Origin: a virus
DNA length: 20,940 bases
IMG/VR virus record: IMGVR_UViG_3300046665_000053
Location: 1 to 20,940 of that record
Reading direction: 5' to 3' (one strand)
Position numbers and translations under genes: made by a program. Shown piece by piece: positions 6,660-14,010 of this stretch. The notes under the pieces are model-generated. The model did not search any database, was not told the origin of the DNA, and worked only from the letters and a program-made list of their open reading frames with translations. The first letter of the stretch is position 1, and each line of letters begins with the position of its first letter.

Positions 6660-6703
6660 TGAGGCAGTGAGAGAGACCGCAGACTTCAAGGAGGAATTAC
6701 CCA

Positions 6704-8791
6704 GTGACTGACACCTTCGACGTTCCCTTCGGCCCGACCGGCGAGCTCGTCTACAACCGCACGTACTCCCGGACCCTGGCCGACGGGTCGAAGGAGACCT
6801 GGCCGGACACCGTCCGCCGTGTAGCTCGGGGCAACCTCGCCCTCGTCCACGGACAGGACTTCGAGAGCTGGTCGCAGGAGGCGAAGGCCGAGTACGACGA
6901 ACTCGTCAAGTTCATGGACGTGTTCGCCATCATCCCTGCTGGCCGCCACCTGTGGGCGACCGGCGTGAAGGGTCGGCAGTACCTGTTCAACTGCCACGTC
7001 GCACCGTGGGGCGACAAGCTGTCCCGGCACTTCGAGTTCACGTTCATGCGCCTGATGGAGGGCGGAGGCGTAGGCGGCAACTACTCCTCGAAGTATCTCC
7101 GCCCCTTCGGTGCCCCGCGCCGTGAGCTCGACGTCCACATCGTGTGCGACCCGATGCACCAGGACTACAACGAGATGAAGCTCGCCGGCCTCCTGTCCGA
7201 GGAGTACGACTCCGACTGGGCCGGAGCCTTTGAGGTCGAGGACTCCCGTGAGGGATGGGCTGACGCTCTCGTCGATCTGATCGACACGTTCATGAGCGAC
7301 GGCGCGGTGAAGCACAAGGCCCGCGTCTACGACGTGAGCCGAGTGCGCTGCAAGGGCTCGCGCCTGAAGACGTTCGGCGGTACCGCCTCGGGCCCTGGCC
7401 CGTTCGCCCGGATGCTGCACCAGGTCGCCGAGGTCATGAACGGCGCGTTCGACCCGAACGACCCCTTCGAGCTGGCCCACCTGAAGCCGACCGAAGCGAT
7501 GGAGATCGACCACGCCATCGCCGAGTGCGTCGTCTCGGGTGGCGTCCGCCGCTCTGCCCGCATGGCGATCGTGAAGTGGGATGACGAGTACATCCACGAC
7601 TTCCTCGACTGCAAGGCGGACGGCTCGAAGCACTGGACGACGAACATCTCCGTCGAGATCGACAACCGCTTCATCCAGGCCCTCAATGAGGTGACGGACG
7701 GACGGCACGCGGAAGCCGTCGAGGTGCACAACCGAGCCGTTGGCGCGATGCTCCTCAACGGTGAGCCGGGGTACTGGAACTCCAGCTACTCCAACGAGGG
7801 CGAGGTCGGCGAGGTCATCGCGACCAACCCCTGCGGAGAGATCGCGTTGGAGCCTGCCGAGAACTGCAACCTCGGACACATCAACCTGGACTACTTCGCC
7901 CAGTCGGCGAGTGGCGCAAGGCTGGACCGCAAGGGCCTGCTCCGGGCACACGAACTGATGACCCGCTTCCTGATCCGAGCCACCGAAGGTGACGTGACGG
8001 ACGCCGAGCAGGCGGCCAAGCTCGCCCAGAACCGACGCATCGGTGTCGGTCACCTGGGGGTGCAGGGCTTCCTCGCGAAGCAGGGCATCGCCTACTCGAA
8101 GGCGCCCCACTCGTACGCGTTCCGCAACCTGCTGAACGACCTGTACGACACGGTGCGCGAGGAGGCTCGGGCCTACTCCTTCCACCTCCGCATCCCGGAG
8201 CCCGTGAAGGTGACGACCGTTGCGCCGACCGGCTCGATCGCGAAGCTGCCCGGAGTGAGCGAGGGCATCCACCCGATCTACGCCCGGCACTTCATGCGTC
8301 GAGTCCGGTTCTCCATGCCCGACCCGGCGCAGGCCGCGACGGTGCAGGGCTACATGAACCAGGGCTTCCTCGTCGAGAAGGACGTGTACGACCAGAGCGG
8401 CAACACGATGGTCGTCGCCTTCCCGACCAAGGAGAAGCTGGTCGCCGAGGTCGAGGAGCTGGGCTACCCGGCAGACATCGTCGAGTCGGCTGACGAGATC
8501 AGCCTGTACGACATGCTCAACTTCCAGGCCATGTACCAGACGGAGTACGCCGACAACGCGGTCTCCTTCACGGTGAACTTCCCCGAGGGCAAGTACTCCA
8601 CCGAGGAGGCGGCCGACATCATCAAGGCGTTCCTGCCGGAGCTGAAGGGCACCACCCTGATGCCGGACGGCACGCGGGCCCAGGCTCCGTACGAGCGGAT
8701 CACCGAGGAAGAGTTCAACACCTACGCCGTGACCTCGATCGAGGACAGCACGGACGAGGATTGCACCACCGGTGCCTGCCCTGTGCGGTAA
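6704..8791 (+). CDS. nrdJ: Adenosylcobalamin-dependent ribonucleotide reductase, class II (monomeric type)
   Basis: 695 residues, close to the size of monomeric class II reductases, which make deoxyribonucleotides using adenosylcobalamin and need no oxygen or second subunit. Key residues keep their known spacing: Cys97 in FNCHVAPWG, the NPCGEI loop with Cys377 and Glu379, the partner Cys388 in AENCNLG, and the C-terminal redox pair Cys687/Cys692 in DCTTGACPV. SGGVRRSARMA and APTGSIA are further conserved segments. GTG 6704 has AAGGAGG at 6688-6694. It would supply dNTPs with the dCMP deaminase, ThyX and dNMP kinase. Confidence 0.93.
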   Translation: MTDTFDVPFGPTGELVYNRTYSRTLADGSKETWPDTVRRVARGNLALVHGQDFESWSQEAKAEYDELVKFMDVFAIIPAGRHLWATGVKGRQYLFNCHVAPWGDKLSRHFEFTFMRLMEGGGVGGNYSSKYLRPFGAPRRELDVHIVCDPMHQDYNEMKLAGLLSEEYDSDWAGAFEVEDSREGWADALVDLIDTFMSDGAVKHKARVYDVSRVRCKGSRLKTFGGTASGPGPFARMLHQVAEVMNGAFDPNDPFELAHLKPTEAMEIDHAIAECVVSGGVRRSARMAIVKWDDEYIHDFLDCKADGSKHWTTNISVEIDNRFIQALNEVTDGRHAEAVEVHNRAVGAMLLNGEPGYWNSSYSNEGEVGEVIATNPCGEIALEPAENCNLGHINLDYFAQSASGARLDRKGLLRAHELMTRFLIRATEGDVTDAEQAAKLAQNRRIGVGHLGVQGFLAKQGIAYSKAPHSYAFRNLLNDLYDTVREEARAYSFHLRIPEPVKVTTVAPTGSIAKLPGVSEGIHPIYARHFMRRVRFSMPDPAQAATVQGYMNQGFLVEKDVYDQSGNTMVVAFPTKEKLVAEVEELGYPADIVESADEISLYDMLNFQAMYQTEYADNAVSFTVNFPEGKYSTEEAADIIKAFLPELKGTTLMPDGTRAQAPYERITEEEFNTYAVTSIEDSTDEDCTTGACPVR

Positions 8792-8854
8792 TCTCTACGA
8801 AGCGCCCATTGGATCAACGCCCTCACCTCTTCCGGGTTGAGGATGACGATCACC

Positions 8855-8885
8855 GAACCCCTCACCCTTCCTGGGTGGGGGGTTC
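8855..8885. terminator. Bidirectional terminator between convergent genes
   Basis: GAACCCCTCACCC-TTCCT-GGGTGGGGGGTTC forms a 13-bp stem with one U-G pair, followed on the plus strand by CTTCGTCGTTT. It lies between the reductase stop and the GntR-type gene, whose TGA (8862-8864) is inside the stem, so it can serve both strands. Confidence 0.75.
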
Positions 8886-9137
8886 TTCGTCGTTTACGTA
8901 CGTCCCCATGCCCGGCTCCGCCCAGAGGGTTCCCTCCTCGATCAGGCGTACGAGCGCACGGCGCATGGTGCTGGTGCTCACCCCGAACTCGGCAGACAGG
9001 GCGACGGTCGACGGCACAGCCGAGCCGGCCGGATACGTACCGCTCTTCACTCGCCGACGAATCTCCTCAGCGATCTGCGGCCACGCCGCTCGCCTCCTGT
9101 CGATCTCCATGGACCGGACGGTACGACGGTCGACCAT
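8862..9137 (-). CDS. GntR-type winged-helix regulator without effector domain (candidate phage repressor)
   Basis: 91 residues that are almost only the GntR DNA-binding domain: WPQIAEEIRRRVKSGTYPAG, VPSTVALSAEFGVSTSTM, then RRALVRLIEEG and the wing AEPGMGTYV. GntR proteins normally add a ligand or dimerisation domain; none is here. ATG 9137 has a GGAG only one base away, and the ATG at 9110 has none, so leaderless translation or the inner start are both possible. Its position beside the integrase and between operons suggests an immunity or lysogeny switch, which is inference. Confidence 0.8.
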   Translation of the reverse strand: MVDRRTVRSMEIDRRRAAWPQIAEEIRRRVKSGTYPAGSAVPSTVALSAEFGVSTSTMRRALVRLIEEGTLWAEPGMGTYVNDEEPPTQEG

Positions 9138-9168
9138 GCTCCGCGACCGGGGAATGGGTCGCCATGGC

Positions 9169-9186
9169 CGACTACGGTCGACTACG
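9169..9186. repeat. Tandem 8-bp direct repeat upstream of the GntR-type gene
   Basis: CGACTACG occurs twice with a 2-bp gap (9169-9176 and 9179-9186), one helical turn apart, 32 bp upstream of the regulator's ATG. A related GGTCGACC palindrome overlaps the start of the regulator. This is a natural place for autoregulatory operators; no binding is shown. Confidence 0.4.
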
Positions 9187-9194
9187 CTTCAGCG

Positions 9195-9422
9195 ATGGAA
9201 GCCACATGCAACTACTGCTGGCTGCCGGTGGTGCACGTCGAGGTCGTCGTCGCCGTCGAACGCATGTCCGGCCCCCCGTTCATCCGAGTCGCCTGCTCCA
9301 CCTGCATGACGAAGGAGGGGATGAAGCCATGGCGAAGCCGACTGGAGATCGCGCGCCAGCTTGCGAGCTCGACCTCCATGAGGTCTGCGACGGGAACGCC
9401 GACTGCCTCATCCACGGCGTGA
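9195..9422 (+). CDS. Small zinc-ribbon-like protein
   Basis: 75 residues from ATG 9195. Two CxxC pairs, CNYC and CSTC, about 30 residues apart flank a hydrophobic beta-like stretch (VVHVEVVVAVERM), the layout of a zinc ribbon. No Shine-Dalgarno sequence is visible. The last 94 nt overlap the next Cys-rich ORF, and the Ser/Thr-rich tail looks less selected than the first 48 residues. A frameshift joining the two is an alternative. Confidence 0.5.
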   Translation: MEATCNYCWLPVVHVEVVVAVERMSGPPFIRVACSTCMTKEGMKPWRSRLEIARQLASSTSMRSATGTPTASSTA

Positions 9423-9502
9423 CGTACGAACGGTTCCGATGCGCCTGCCCATGCCATCCACCGCAGATCAGGCAGGTCCACTGGCCCTCGTCCTTCGAGT
9501 AG
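9329..9502 (+). CDS. Small Cys-rich protein
   Basis: 57 residues from ATG 9329, with AGGAGG about 10 nt upstream. Six cysteines and several histidines (CELDLHEVCDGNADC, then FRCACPCH) suggest metal binding. Third positions are strongly G/C, supporting a real gene despite the 94-nt overlap with the upstream ORF. Function unknown. Confidence 0.55.
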   Translation: MAKPTGDRAPACELDLHEVCDGNADCLIHGVTYERFRCACPCHPPQIRQVHWPSSFE

Positions 9503-9546
9503 AAGGCGGGGGCCTCCCCCTTTGTCCATTTCTGGAATGATTCAAG

Positions 9547-9810
9547 ATGCTTTACCCTTGGCTGCTTCAAGCGCAGGATCAACGTCGCTCAAGCGCAGAG
9601 GCCAACGATGGAAGCGACAGGATCTTGACGTGTCGATACTTGGTATCGAAGATCAAACCGATCGGCGACGAGGGCGAGGAGGTCTGGGTGTACGGCTACG
9701 TGTGCGGCGAGCCGACGCTCGACAGGCGCACTTCCGCCTGCTCAGACCACTTCTACCCCAGGTACTCACCCTTCCCGGCAATCGCCAGGCGACGTACCCC
9801 AAAGCGGTAA
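9547..9810 (+). CDS. Possible small protein upstream of the integrase
   Basis: The frame is open from ATG 9547 to TAA 9810 (87 residues). The first 25 codons have A/T-rich third positions and look non-coding. From about 9625 the frame is more gene-like, with three Cys (LTCRYLV, YVCGEP, SACSDHF), so a start at TTG 9628 is possible. Its stop lies in the left arm of the predicted attP, so integration would remove or change nothing of its body. Low certainty. Confidence 0.35.
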   Translation: MLYPWLLQAQDQRRSSAEANDGSDRILTCRYLVSKIKPIGDEGEEVWVYGYVCGEPTLDRRTSACSDHFYPRYSPFPAIARRRTPKR

Positions 9811-9840
9811 TACTCGAACGAGCGGTTCAGCTTTGGGGTA
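9795..9840. other. Predicted attP site of the serine integrase
   Basis: TACCCCAAAGC (9795-9805) and GCTTTGGGGTA (9830-9840) are perfect 11-bp inverted arms. The centre is CTCG-AA-CGAG (9813-9822), so the dyad axis falls exactly on the AA at 9817-9818. Large serine integrases use attP sites of about 40-50 bp with partial dyad symmetry and a central crossover dinucleotide, usually next to int; this site ends 14 bp before the integrase ATG. AA is the predicted crossover dinucleotide. Confidence 0.65.
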
Positions 9841-9854
9841 ACCTCTCGGACGTG

Positions 9855-11264
9855 ATGAAACAAGGGGGGCCCACGATACGGGCCGACATCTACGTGCGAA
9901 TCAGCCAGGATGTCACAGGGGAAGAGCTGGGCGTCGCGCGCCAAGAGGAGAAGTGCCGGGAGCTGTGCGCTCACCTCGGCTACGAGGTGCGACACGTCTT
10001 CGTCGACAACGACCTGAGCGCCACCAAGAAGAACGTCGTCCGCCCGGACTTCGAGGCGCTGCTCGTCAGCAAGCCCGAGGCGATCATCTGCTGGCACACA
10101 GACCGGCTCATCCGCGTGACGCGGGACCTGGAGCGGGTGATCGACCTCAAGATCAACGTCCACGCTGTGATGGCCGGGCACCTGGACCTGTCCACGCCTG
10201 CCGGTCGAGCTGTCGCTCGCACGGTGACGGCCTGGGCCACGTATGAGGGTGAGCAGAAGGCTGAGCGGCAGAAGCTGGCCAACATCCAGGCCGCCAAGGA
10301 CGGCCGACCGTACACCGCAGGCATCCGGCCCTTCGGGTACGGCGACGACCACATGACGATCGTTGCGGAGGAGGCTGCGGCCATCCGCGACGGCGCCAAG
10401 ATGGTGCTCGATGGCTGGTCTCTGTCCGCCGTGGCTCGCTACTGGACGGAGCTCGGGCTCCAGTCTCCTCGCAGCCTCGTTCGTGGCGCCAAGGCGTGGT
10501 CTCTGCGTGGCGTGAAGAAGGTGCTGACGTCTCCGCGCTACGTCGGGCGGTCCACCTATCTGGGCGAGGTCGTAGGCGAGGGGCAGTGGCCCCCGATCCT
10601 CGATCCGGACGTTTTTTACGGTGTCGTCGCCATCCTCAACAACCCGGAGCGCTTCAGTGGGGGCAAGCGGACGGGCCGGACGCCTGGAACCCTGCTCGCA
10701 GGCATCGCCCTGTGCGGGGAGTGCGGCGAGACGGTCAACGGACGTGGCTACCGAGGCGTGTTGGTCTACGGATGCAAGGCGACGCACACTCGGACGCCTC
10801 GGAGCATCGCTGACGCTCGCGCTGGCACTGCAACCCTCGCCCGGCTCATGTTCCCCGACTTCCTGGGCCAGCTCCTGGGCTCTGGGCAGGCGCAGGACGG
10901 CCAGTCGGCAGCGTCCCTGCACTCGGAGGCCCAGACGCTGCGCGAGCGCCTTGACGGGCTGGCTACGGCTTACGCGGAGGGTGCGATCAGCCTGTCGCAG
11001 ATGACGGCCGGCTCGGCGGCGATCAACAAGAAGCTCGAAGCCGTCGAGTCTGAGCTGGTGGGGTCGGCTGGTCTCCCGCCGTTCGATCCGGTGGCTGGAG
11101 TGGCTGGCCTGATCTCCGGCTGGCCCGCTACTCCGCTCCCGACTCAGCGGGCATGGGTGGACTTCTGCTTGGTGGTCACGCTGAACCCAGCGAAGGGTCG
11201 GCACATGTCCGGGATGACCACGGACGATCACGTCAGCGTCGAGTGGCGTGACGTGGCCGAGTAG
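9855..11264 (+). CDS. int: Large serine integrase (site-specific recombinase)
   Basis: 469 residues from ATG 9855 (GTG 9852 is an alternative), near the size of the Bxb1-type integrases. The resolvase domain has YVRIS with the nucleophile Ser17, DNDLSATK (51-58), DRLIR (83-87) and STPAGR. A recombinase domain with GIRPFGYG follows, then a zinc ribbon (Cys287-Cys290, Cys307) and a coiled coil (ETLRERL-like heptads near SEAQTLRERLDGL) that controls synapsis. It would integrate the phage between attP and a host attB. No strong ribosome-binding site is visible. An excision factor is not recognised in the window. Confidence 0.92.
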   Translation: MKQGGPTIRADIYVRISQDVTGEELGVARQEEKCRELCAHLGYEVRHVFVDNDLSATKKNVVRPDFEALLVSKPEAIICWHTDRLIRVTRDLERVIDLKINVHAVMAGHLDLSTPAGRAVARTVTAWATYEGEQKAERQKLANIQAAKDGRPYTAGIRPFGYGDDHMTIVAEEAAAIRDGAKMVLDGWSLSAVARYWTELGLQSPRSLVRGAKAWSLRGVKKVLTSPRYVGRSTYLGEVVGEGQWPPILDPDVFYGVVAILNNPERFSGGKRTGRTPGTLLAGIALCGECGETVNGRGYRGVLVYGCKATHTRTPRSIADARAGTATLARLMFPDFLGQLLGSGQAQDGQSAASLHSEAQTLRERLDGLATAYAEGAISLSQMTAGSAAINKKLEAVESELVGSAGLPPFDPVAGVAGLISGWPATPLPTQRAWVDFCLVVTLNPAKGRHMSGMTTDDHVSVEWRDVAE

Positions 11265-11277
11265 TAGATACGACGAA

Positions 11278-11310
11278 GCCCCGGCTACCCCCATTCGGGG
11301 GTACCGGGGC
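11278..11310. terminator. Bidirectional terminator between integrase and minus-strand operon
   Basis: GCCCCGG and CCGGGGC pair, then after one bulged C, TACCCCC pairs with GGGGGTA around an ATTC loop: 14 bp in all. It is followed by CTTGCCTTGT on the plus strand and preceded by AAG on the other side. It lies between convergent transcription units and likely ends both. Confidence 0.8.
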
Positions 11311-11322
11311 CTTGCCTTGTCC

Positions 11323-11511
11323 TCAGTTGTGGTGACCGCTCTCCAGGCGGTCGATCTGCTCCAGCGCGTCCTCGTACCGGCCAGCCTCCTGCATCAGAAG
11401 GAGTCGGAGGTCGGCGAGCTTGGCCTGCGCCCACTTCGGGAGCCGGGCCTCTCGCTCGGAGCTCATGAGCGTCGGGTACCGCTGGATCAGGAACTCAGGT
11501 CGTGTCGTCAT
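11323..11511 (-). CDS. Small unknown helical protein
   Basis: 62 residues from ATG 11511, which overlaps the thyX stop as ATGA. The C-terminus is helical and charged (ARLPKWAQAKLADLRLLL, EDALEQIDRLE). It is the last gene of the minus-strand operon before the terminator. No family recognised. Confidence 0.65.
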   Translation of the reverse strand: MTTRPEFLIQRYPTLMSSEREARLPKWAQAKLADLRLLLMQEAGRYEDALEQIDRLESGHHN

Positions 11512-12215
11512 GGCGCCACTCGACCGTTCTTGACGAAGGCGGCATGTGTGATGGGCATGTGGGCTGCGAACAGCTCCTCCATCTGCTCGGCGACCATCTC
11601 GATCTCCCGCTGAGGGAAGGAGGGGAACGTCGAGCCCTCGTCGATCGTGCGCAGGGACAGGAAGTGCATCAGGCTGCGGGCGTTGCAGGTGGCGAAGTAC
11701 GAGGTGAAGATGCCCACCGGCAGGACCATGCGGGCTACCTCCTTGGCCACGCCCTCGTCGATGAGCGAGCGGTAGTCGTTGTACGCGTCCCGGTAGGCCC
11801 CGGTGAGCACGTAGTTGACGAGGCCCTGCTGGTAGTCGGAGCCGGGCTCGAAGGTGTAGGCGCCGGGCTTGCCTACCTGCACCAGGTTCCGGTCCTTCGC
11901 CGGGGTGTAGAAGACTGGCTTCAGCTCGGTGTAGCGACCGCTCTCCTCGTTGTATGACCAGCCAGCGCGGTGTCGGAAGTGCTCGCGGGCTACGAAGATC
12001 GGGGCCTCGATCAGGAAGGTGAAGCTGGTGTGCTCGAAGGGGCTGCCGTGTCGGTCCCGCATCAGGAAGTTGATGAGACCCGGAGCCGAGTCCTCCTTCT
12101 CGGCCGAGGCTGACCCGATGGTGCTGACTCGGGCGGCCATCGTTACGTCGTAGTCCATCGCGCTGGCCTTCATGAGCGTCACGGAGACGTCGCTCCGGAA
12201 CTTGACCTCAGTCAC
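11508..12215 (-). CDS. thyX: Flavin-dependent thymidylate synthase ThyX
   Basis: 235 residues. The ThyX signature RHRxxxSxNExSxRY is present from residue 81 (RHR, Ser87, NEESGRY). The enzyme methylates dUMP to dTMP with methylenetetrahydrofolate, FAD and NADPH and releases tetrahydrofolate. It acts after the dCMP deaminase. GTG 12215 has AGGAG about 10 nt upstream. The stop overlaps the next ATG. Confidence 0.95.
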   Translation of the reverse strand: MTEVKFRSDVSVTLMKASAMDYDVTMAARVSTIGSASAEKEDSAPGLINFLMRDRHGSPFEHTSFTFLIEAPIFVAREHFRHRAGWSYNEESGRYTELKPVFYTPAKDRNLVQVGKPGAYTFEPGSDYQQGLVNYVLTGAYRDAYNDYRSLIDEGVAKEVARMVLPVGIFTSYFATCNARSLMHFLSLRTIDEGSTFPSFPQREIEMVAEQMEELFAAHMPITHAAFVKNGRVAP

Positions 12216-12231
12216 TGGTTGCGTGCTCCTC

Positions 12232-12324
12232 TCAGTGGGCGGGTGTGGCGGTGACGATCCCGAGTACGAACCCGGTGATCAGTGCGGCGATGGAGAAGAC
12301 CAGGACGGTCCGGAACTCAGGCAT
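12232..12324 (-). CDS. 30-residue single-pass membrane peptide
   Basis: ATG 12324 is preceded by GAGGAGG with about 9 nt spacing and overlaps the upstream gene's stop by 8 nt. The product, MPEFRTVLVFSIAALITGFV and then LGIVTATPAH, is nearly all one hydrophobic segment. It ends 17 nt before the thyX start. The good ribosome-binding site and its fit between genes support it; function unknown. Confidence 0.6.
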   Translation of the reverse strand: MPEFRTVLVFSIAALITGFVLGIVTATPAH

Positions 12325-12625
12325 CGGTCGGCGCCTCCTCGTCGTACATGTAGAGCTCGTTGACGTGGTGCACCTTGGTGCCGTACTTGTGCTCCAGCTC
12401 TCGGAGTACCTGCCTCAGCCGGTCAGCCTCCCGACTCAGGCCGAGGCCGGTGTGGAAGATGCGCTTGGGCTCTCGCCCTCGTAGCTTGGCGAAGGCCAAG
12501 ACTCCATGCAGGGTGTAGACGTTGCTCTTGTTGAACTCGGGGTAGACCCGAGCCTGGTGGAAGCCGTACACGATCAGGATGTCCTCGTCAGTGACCGGCT
12601 CAAGCGGCCCAATGTGAAGCGACAC
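12317..12625 (-). CDS. Unknown phage protein
   Basis: 102 residues from GTG 12625, directly after the upstream TAA (GTGTAAGTGTCG). GGAGAGGG lies about 7 nt before the start, inside the preceding gene. The sequence suggests an alpha/beta fold (ILIVYGFHQARVYPEF, RIFHTGLGLSREADRLRQ). It is acidic at the C-terminus. No function recognised. Confidence 0.65.
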   Translation of the reverse strand: MSLHIGPLEPVTDEDILIVYGFHQARVYPEFNKSNVYTLHGVLAFAKLRGREPKRIFHTGLGLSREADRLRQVLRELEHKYGTKVHHVNELYMYDEEAPTDA

Positions 12626-13138
12626 TTACACACCCTCTCCGAGGTGAGTCAGGGCCTCATGCAGGGCCTTGACGGTGACGGTTTCCTTGTTGTCGCGAGC
12701 GTGGTGCTCCTCGCGCAATACCTGGTTCTCGTTGACGAGCTGCTGCACACCTTCGAGCACCCGAGCCATGTTCCTGGGGCTCCAGACGTTGCCGTCCAGC
12801 GGGCGGATGAAGGCGGAGCTGAGCTGCACGCCGATCACCTTCGCGATCTCGGCCACGATGTGCCGGGCCTCCCCGCCCTGCGAGTTCTGCTTATAGGCGG
12901 CCTCGCAGTGGCCGGCGCGGCACAGCTCGACCTCTCGGACGATGTCGGCCAGGTCTCCGGCCAGTCCGCCCACCTTGGGCGCCGGCTCGGCCTCCAGGTG
13001 CTCGATCTTGGCCGCCTTCAGGTAGTCCAGCGGCCCCTCGAATACGATCGACTCAGCCTTGATGGCCTCGACGTCCACGCTCCGCGCCGCCTCCGCGATG
13101 CGCTTGCCCTCAGCGATCCAGTCCCATCCGTTGCTCAC
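12626..13138 (-). CDS. Unknown phage protein
   Basis: 170 residues from GTG 13138, with AGAGGAG 8 nt upstream and a GTGA overlap with the small Cys-rich gene before it. The frame stays open further upstream, but that part belongs to the neighbouring gene in another frame. The protein is largely helical, with IAEGKRIAEAARSVDVEAI at the N-terminus and NMARVLEGVQQLVNENQVLR near the C-terminus, probably a coiled coil. Function unknown. Confidence 0.65.
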   Translation of the reverse strand: MSNGWDWIAEGKRIAEAARSVDVEAIKAESIVFEGPLDYLKAAKIEHLEAEPAPKVGGLAGDLADIVREVELCRAGHCEAAYKQNSQGGEARHIVAEIAKVIGVQLSSAFIRPLDGNVWSPRNMARVLEGVQQLVNENQVLREEHHARDNKETVTVKALHEALTHLGEGV

Positions 13139-13284
13139 TTGCTGGTCTCCTCTCGTTGCGTCTTGATCGGTGTCTGCTTGGGGCAGTGCGTGTACTCGCG
13201 ATGCCATCTGTCGGGGCAGGTCCCGATCGCGGAGCGGATGGAGTCAGTGCACTCGCAGACTCCGCGCGGCTTGACCGCCTTCAC
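13135..13284 (-). CDS. Small Cys/His-rich protein
   Basis: 49 residues from GTG 13284, coupled by GTGA overlaps to both neighbours. CEC, a further Cys in GTCPDRWH and HC in YTHCPK could bind one zinc. The C-terminus is basic and polar. Overlaps on both sides and G/C third positions support expression. Confidence 0.6.
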   Translation of the reverse strand: MKAVKPRGVCECTDSIRSAIGTCPDRWHREYTHCPKQTPIKTQREETSK

Positions 13285-13520
13285 GCGCTGATCCGGTTCT
13301 CGTACGAGGCTCGGGACTCAGAGGTCAGGTGGTAGGCGCCGAAGTCGCACTCGTAGAACCTGCTCTCCACCTTCAGGCCCCGCATGGTGCCTCGCGCCTC
13401 GCCCTGCCTGCTCCTCTTGGCTCGGGCCCGGCCGAGCGCCTTGTCGGCGTCTCGCTCAGTCGCGAAGCCTCGCTTCACCCCGCAGGGGCAGGCCCTCCAG
13501 TCCAGTGGCTTACAGCTCAT
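13281..13520 (-). CDS. Small zinc-finger-like phage protein
   Basis: 79 residues from ATG 13520; the frame continues upstream only as a shadow of the next gene. The pattern is CPCG, then a basic middle (KALGRARAKRSRQGEAR), then YECDFGAYHLT, a layout seen in many small phage proteins where two Cys pairs hold a zinc before a WHLT-like end. One Cys of the usual second pair is Gly or Phe here, so metal binding is not certain. It overlaps the upstream gene by 11 nt. Confidence 0.65.
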   Translation of the reverse strand: MSCKPLDWRACPCGVKRGFATERDADKALGRARAKRSRQGEARGTMRGLKVESRFYECDFGAYHLTSESRASYENRISA

Positions 13521-14010
13521 TGACGCCCTGACTCCTTCCCTTGGTGACCTTCTTGACGGTCGACTTCTTCTTGTTCGGGTCGTCCTTGACGAACCGGTCA
13601 CACTTGCACGACTCCAGGTAGCACTTGCCACGGCTCGCCCCGTCAACGGCGTGCATCCAGGGAGCGTGACCACACTCCGGGTTCCAGCAGTAGCCAGGCC
13701 AGCTCGTCTTGCCGTCATGGTTGGCCAGCATCACACCCGAGGACGTCAGCGGGACCAGCTTGCCGGTGCCTCCGAAGCTCATCTTCTTGGCGAACGCTTC
13801 AGCCTCGGCCGCGCTGCCGAACGGGCCGAAGTTCAAGCCCTTGCTTCCGTCCGCCCAGGTGTGGACCATCGCGAAGAGGTCCCGCATCTGCACGATCTCG
13901 GCGACCTCCTTGATCACCGCCTTGGCGAGCTGTTCTGGGGTGTCGAAGGTGGGATCTTCGAGGATGTCGACCACCCTCTTGATCTCATGCGCCCTCGGGG
14001 TGAGCCTCAC
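13510..14010 (-). CDS. Unknown protein with a C-terminal Cys/His cluster
   Basis: 166 residues from GTG 14010 (GTGA overlap upstream). The N-terminal half is helical, a glycine/phenylalanine-rich middle follows (GLNFGPFGSAAEAEAFAKKM), and residues near the C-terminus, CWNPECGHAPWMHAV then CYLESCKCDRF, give five Cys and two His, probably a zinc site. The tail is Lys-rich. Function unknown; nucleic acid binding is possible. Confidence 0.65.
   Translation of the reverse strand: MRLTPRAHEIKRVVDILEDPTFDTPEQLAKAVIKEVAEIVQMRDLFAMVHTWADGSKGLNFGPFGSAAEAEAFAKKMSFGGTGKLVPLTSSGVMLANHDGKTSWPGYCWNPECGHAPWMHAVDGASRGKCYLESCKCDRFVKDDPNKKKSTVKKVTKGRSQGVNEL

Larger units (their letters stand above)
9503..9854. 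other. Integrase upstream region, lower GC
   Basis: About 350 bp with no firm gene. The first 150 bp have visibly more A and T than the rest of the window, and the end holds the 46-bp dyad predicted as attP. An uncertain ORF (9547-9810) crosses it. I see no clear promoter for the integrase apart from GGTAATACT inside the dyad, which resembles a -10. Confidence 0.5.

Noticed and set aside
6625-6703. Cobalamin riboswitch before the class II reductase
   Set aside because: Only 79 nt are available and they hold a single UUCG hairpin; no B12-box-like sequence or multi-stem fold fits.
9522-9854. N-terminal extension of the integrase to 9522
   Set aside because: It would run through the attP dyad and an A/T-rich stretch, and serine integrases begin a few residues before the YVRIS motif.
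12615-12630. GTGTAAGTGTCGC at 12616-12628 (minus strand), like the elements near 345 and 6618, as a promoter
   Set aside because: Here it is fully explained by a GTG codon, the stop TAA and the next GTG start; no -35 is seen.
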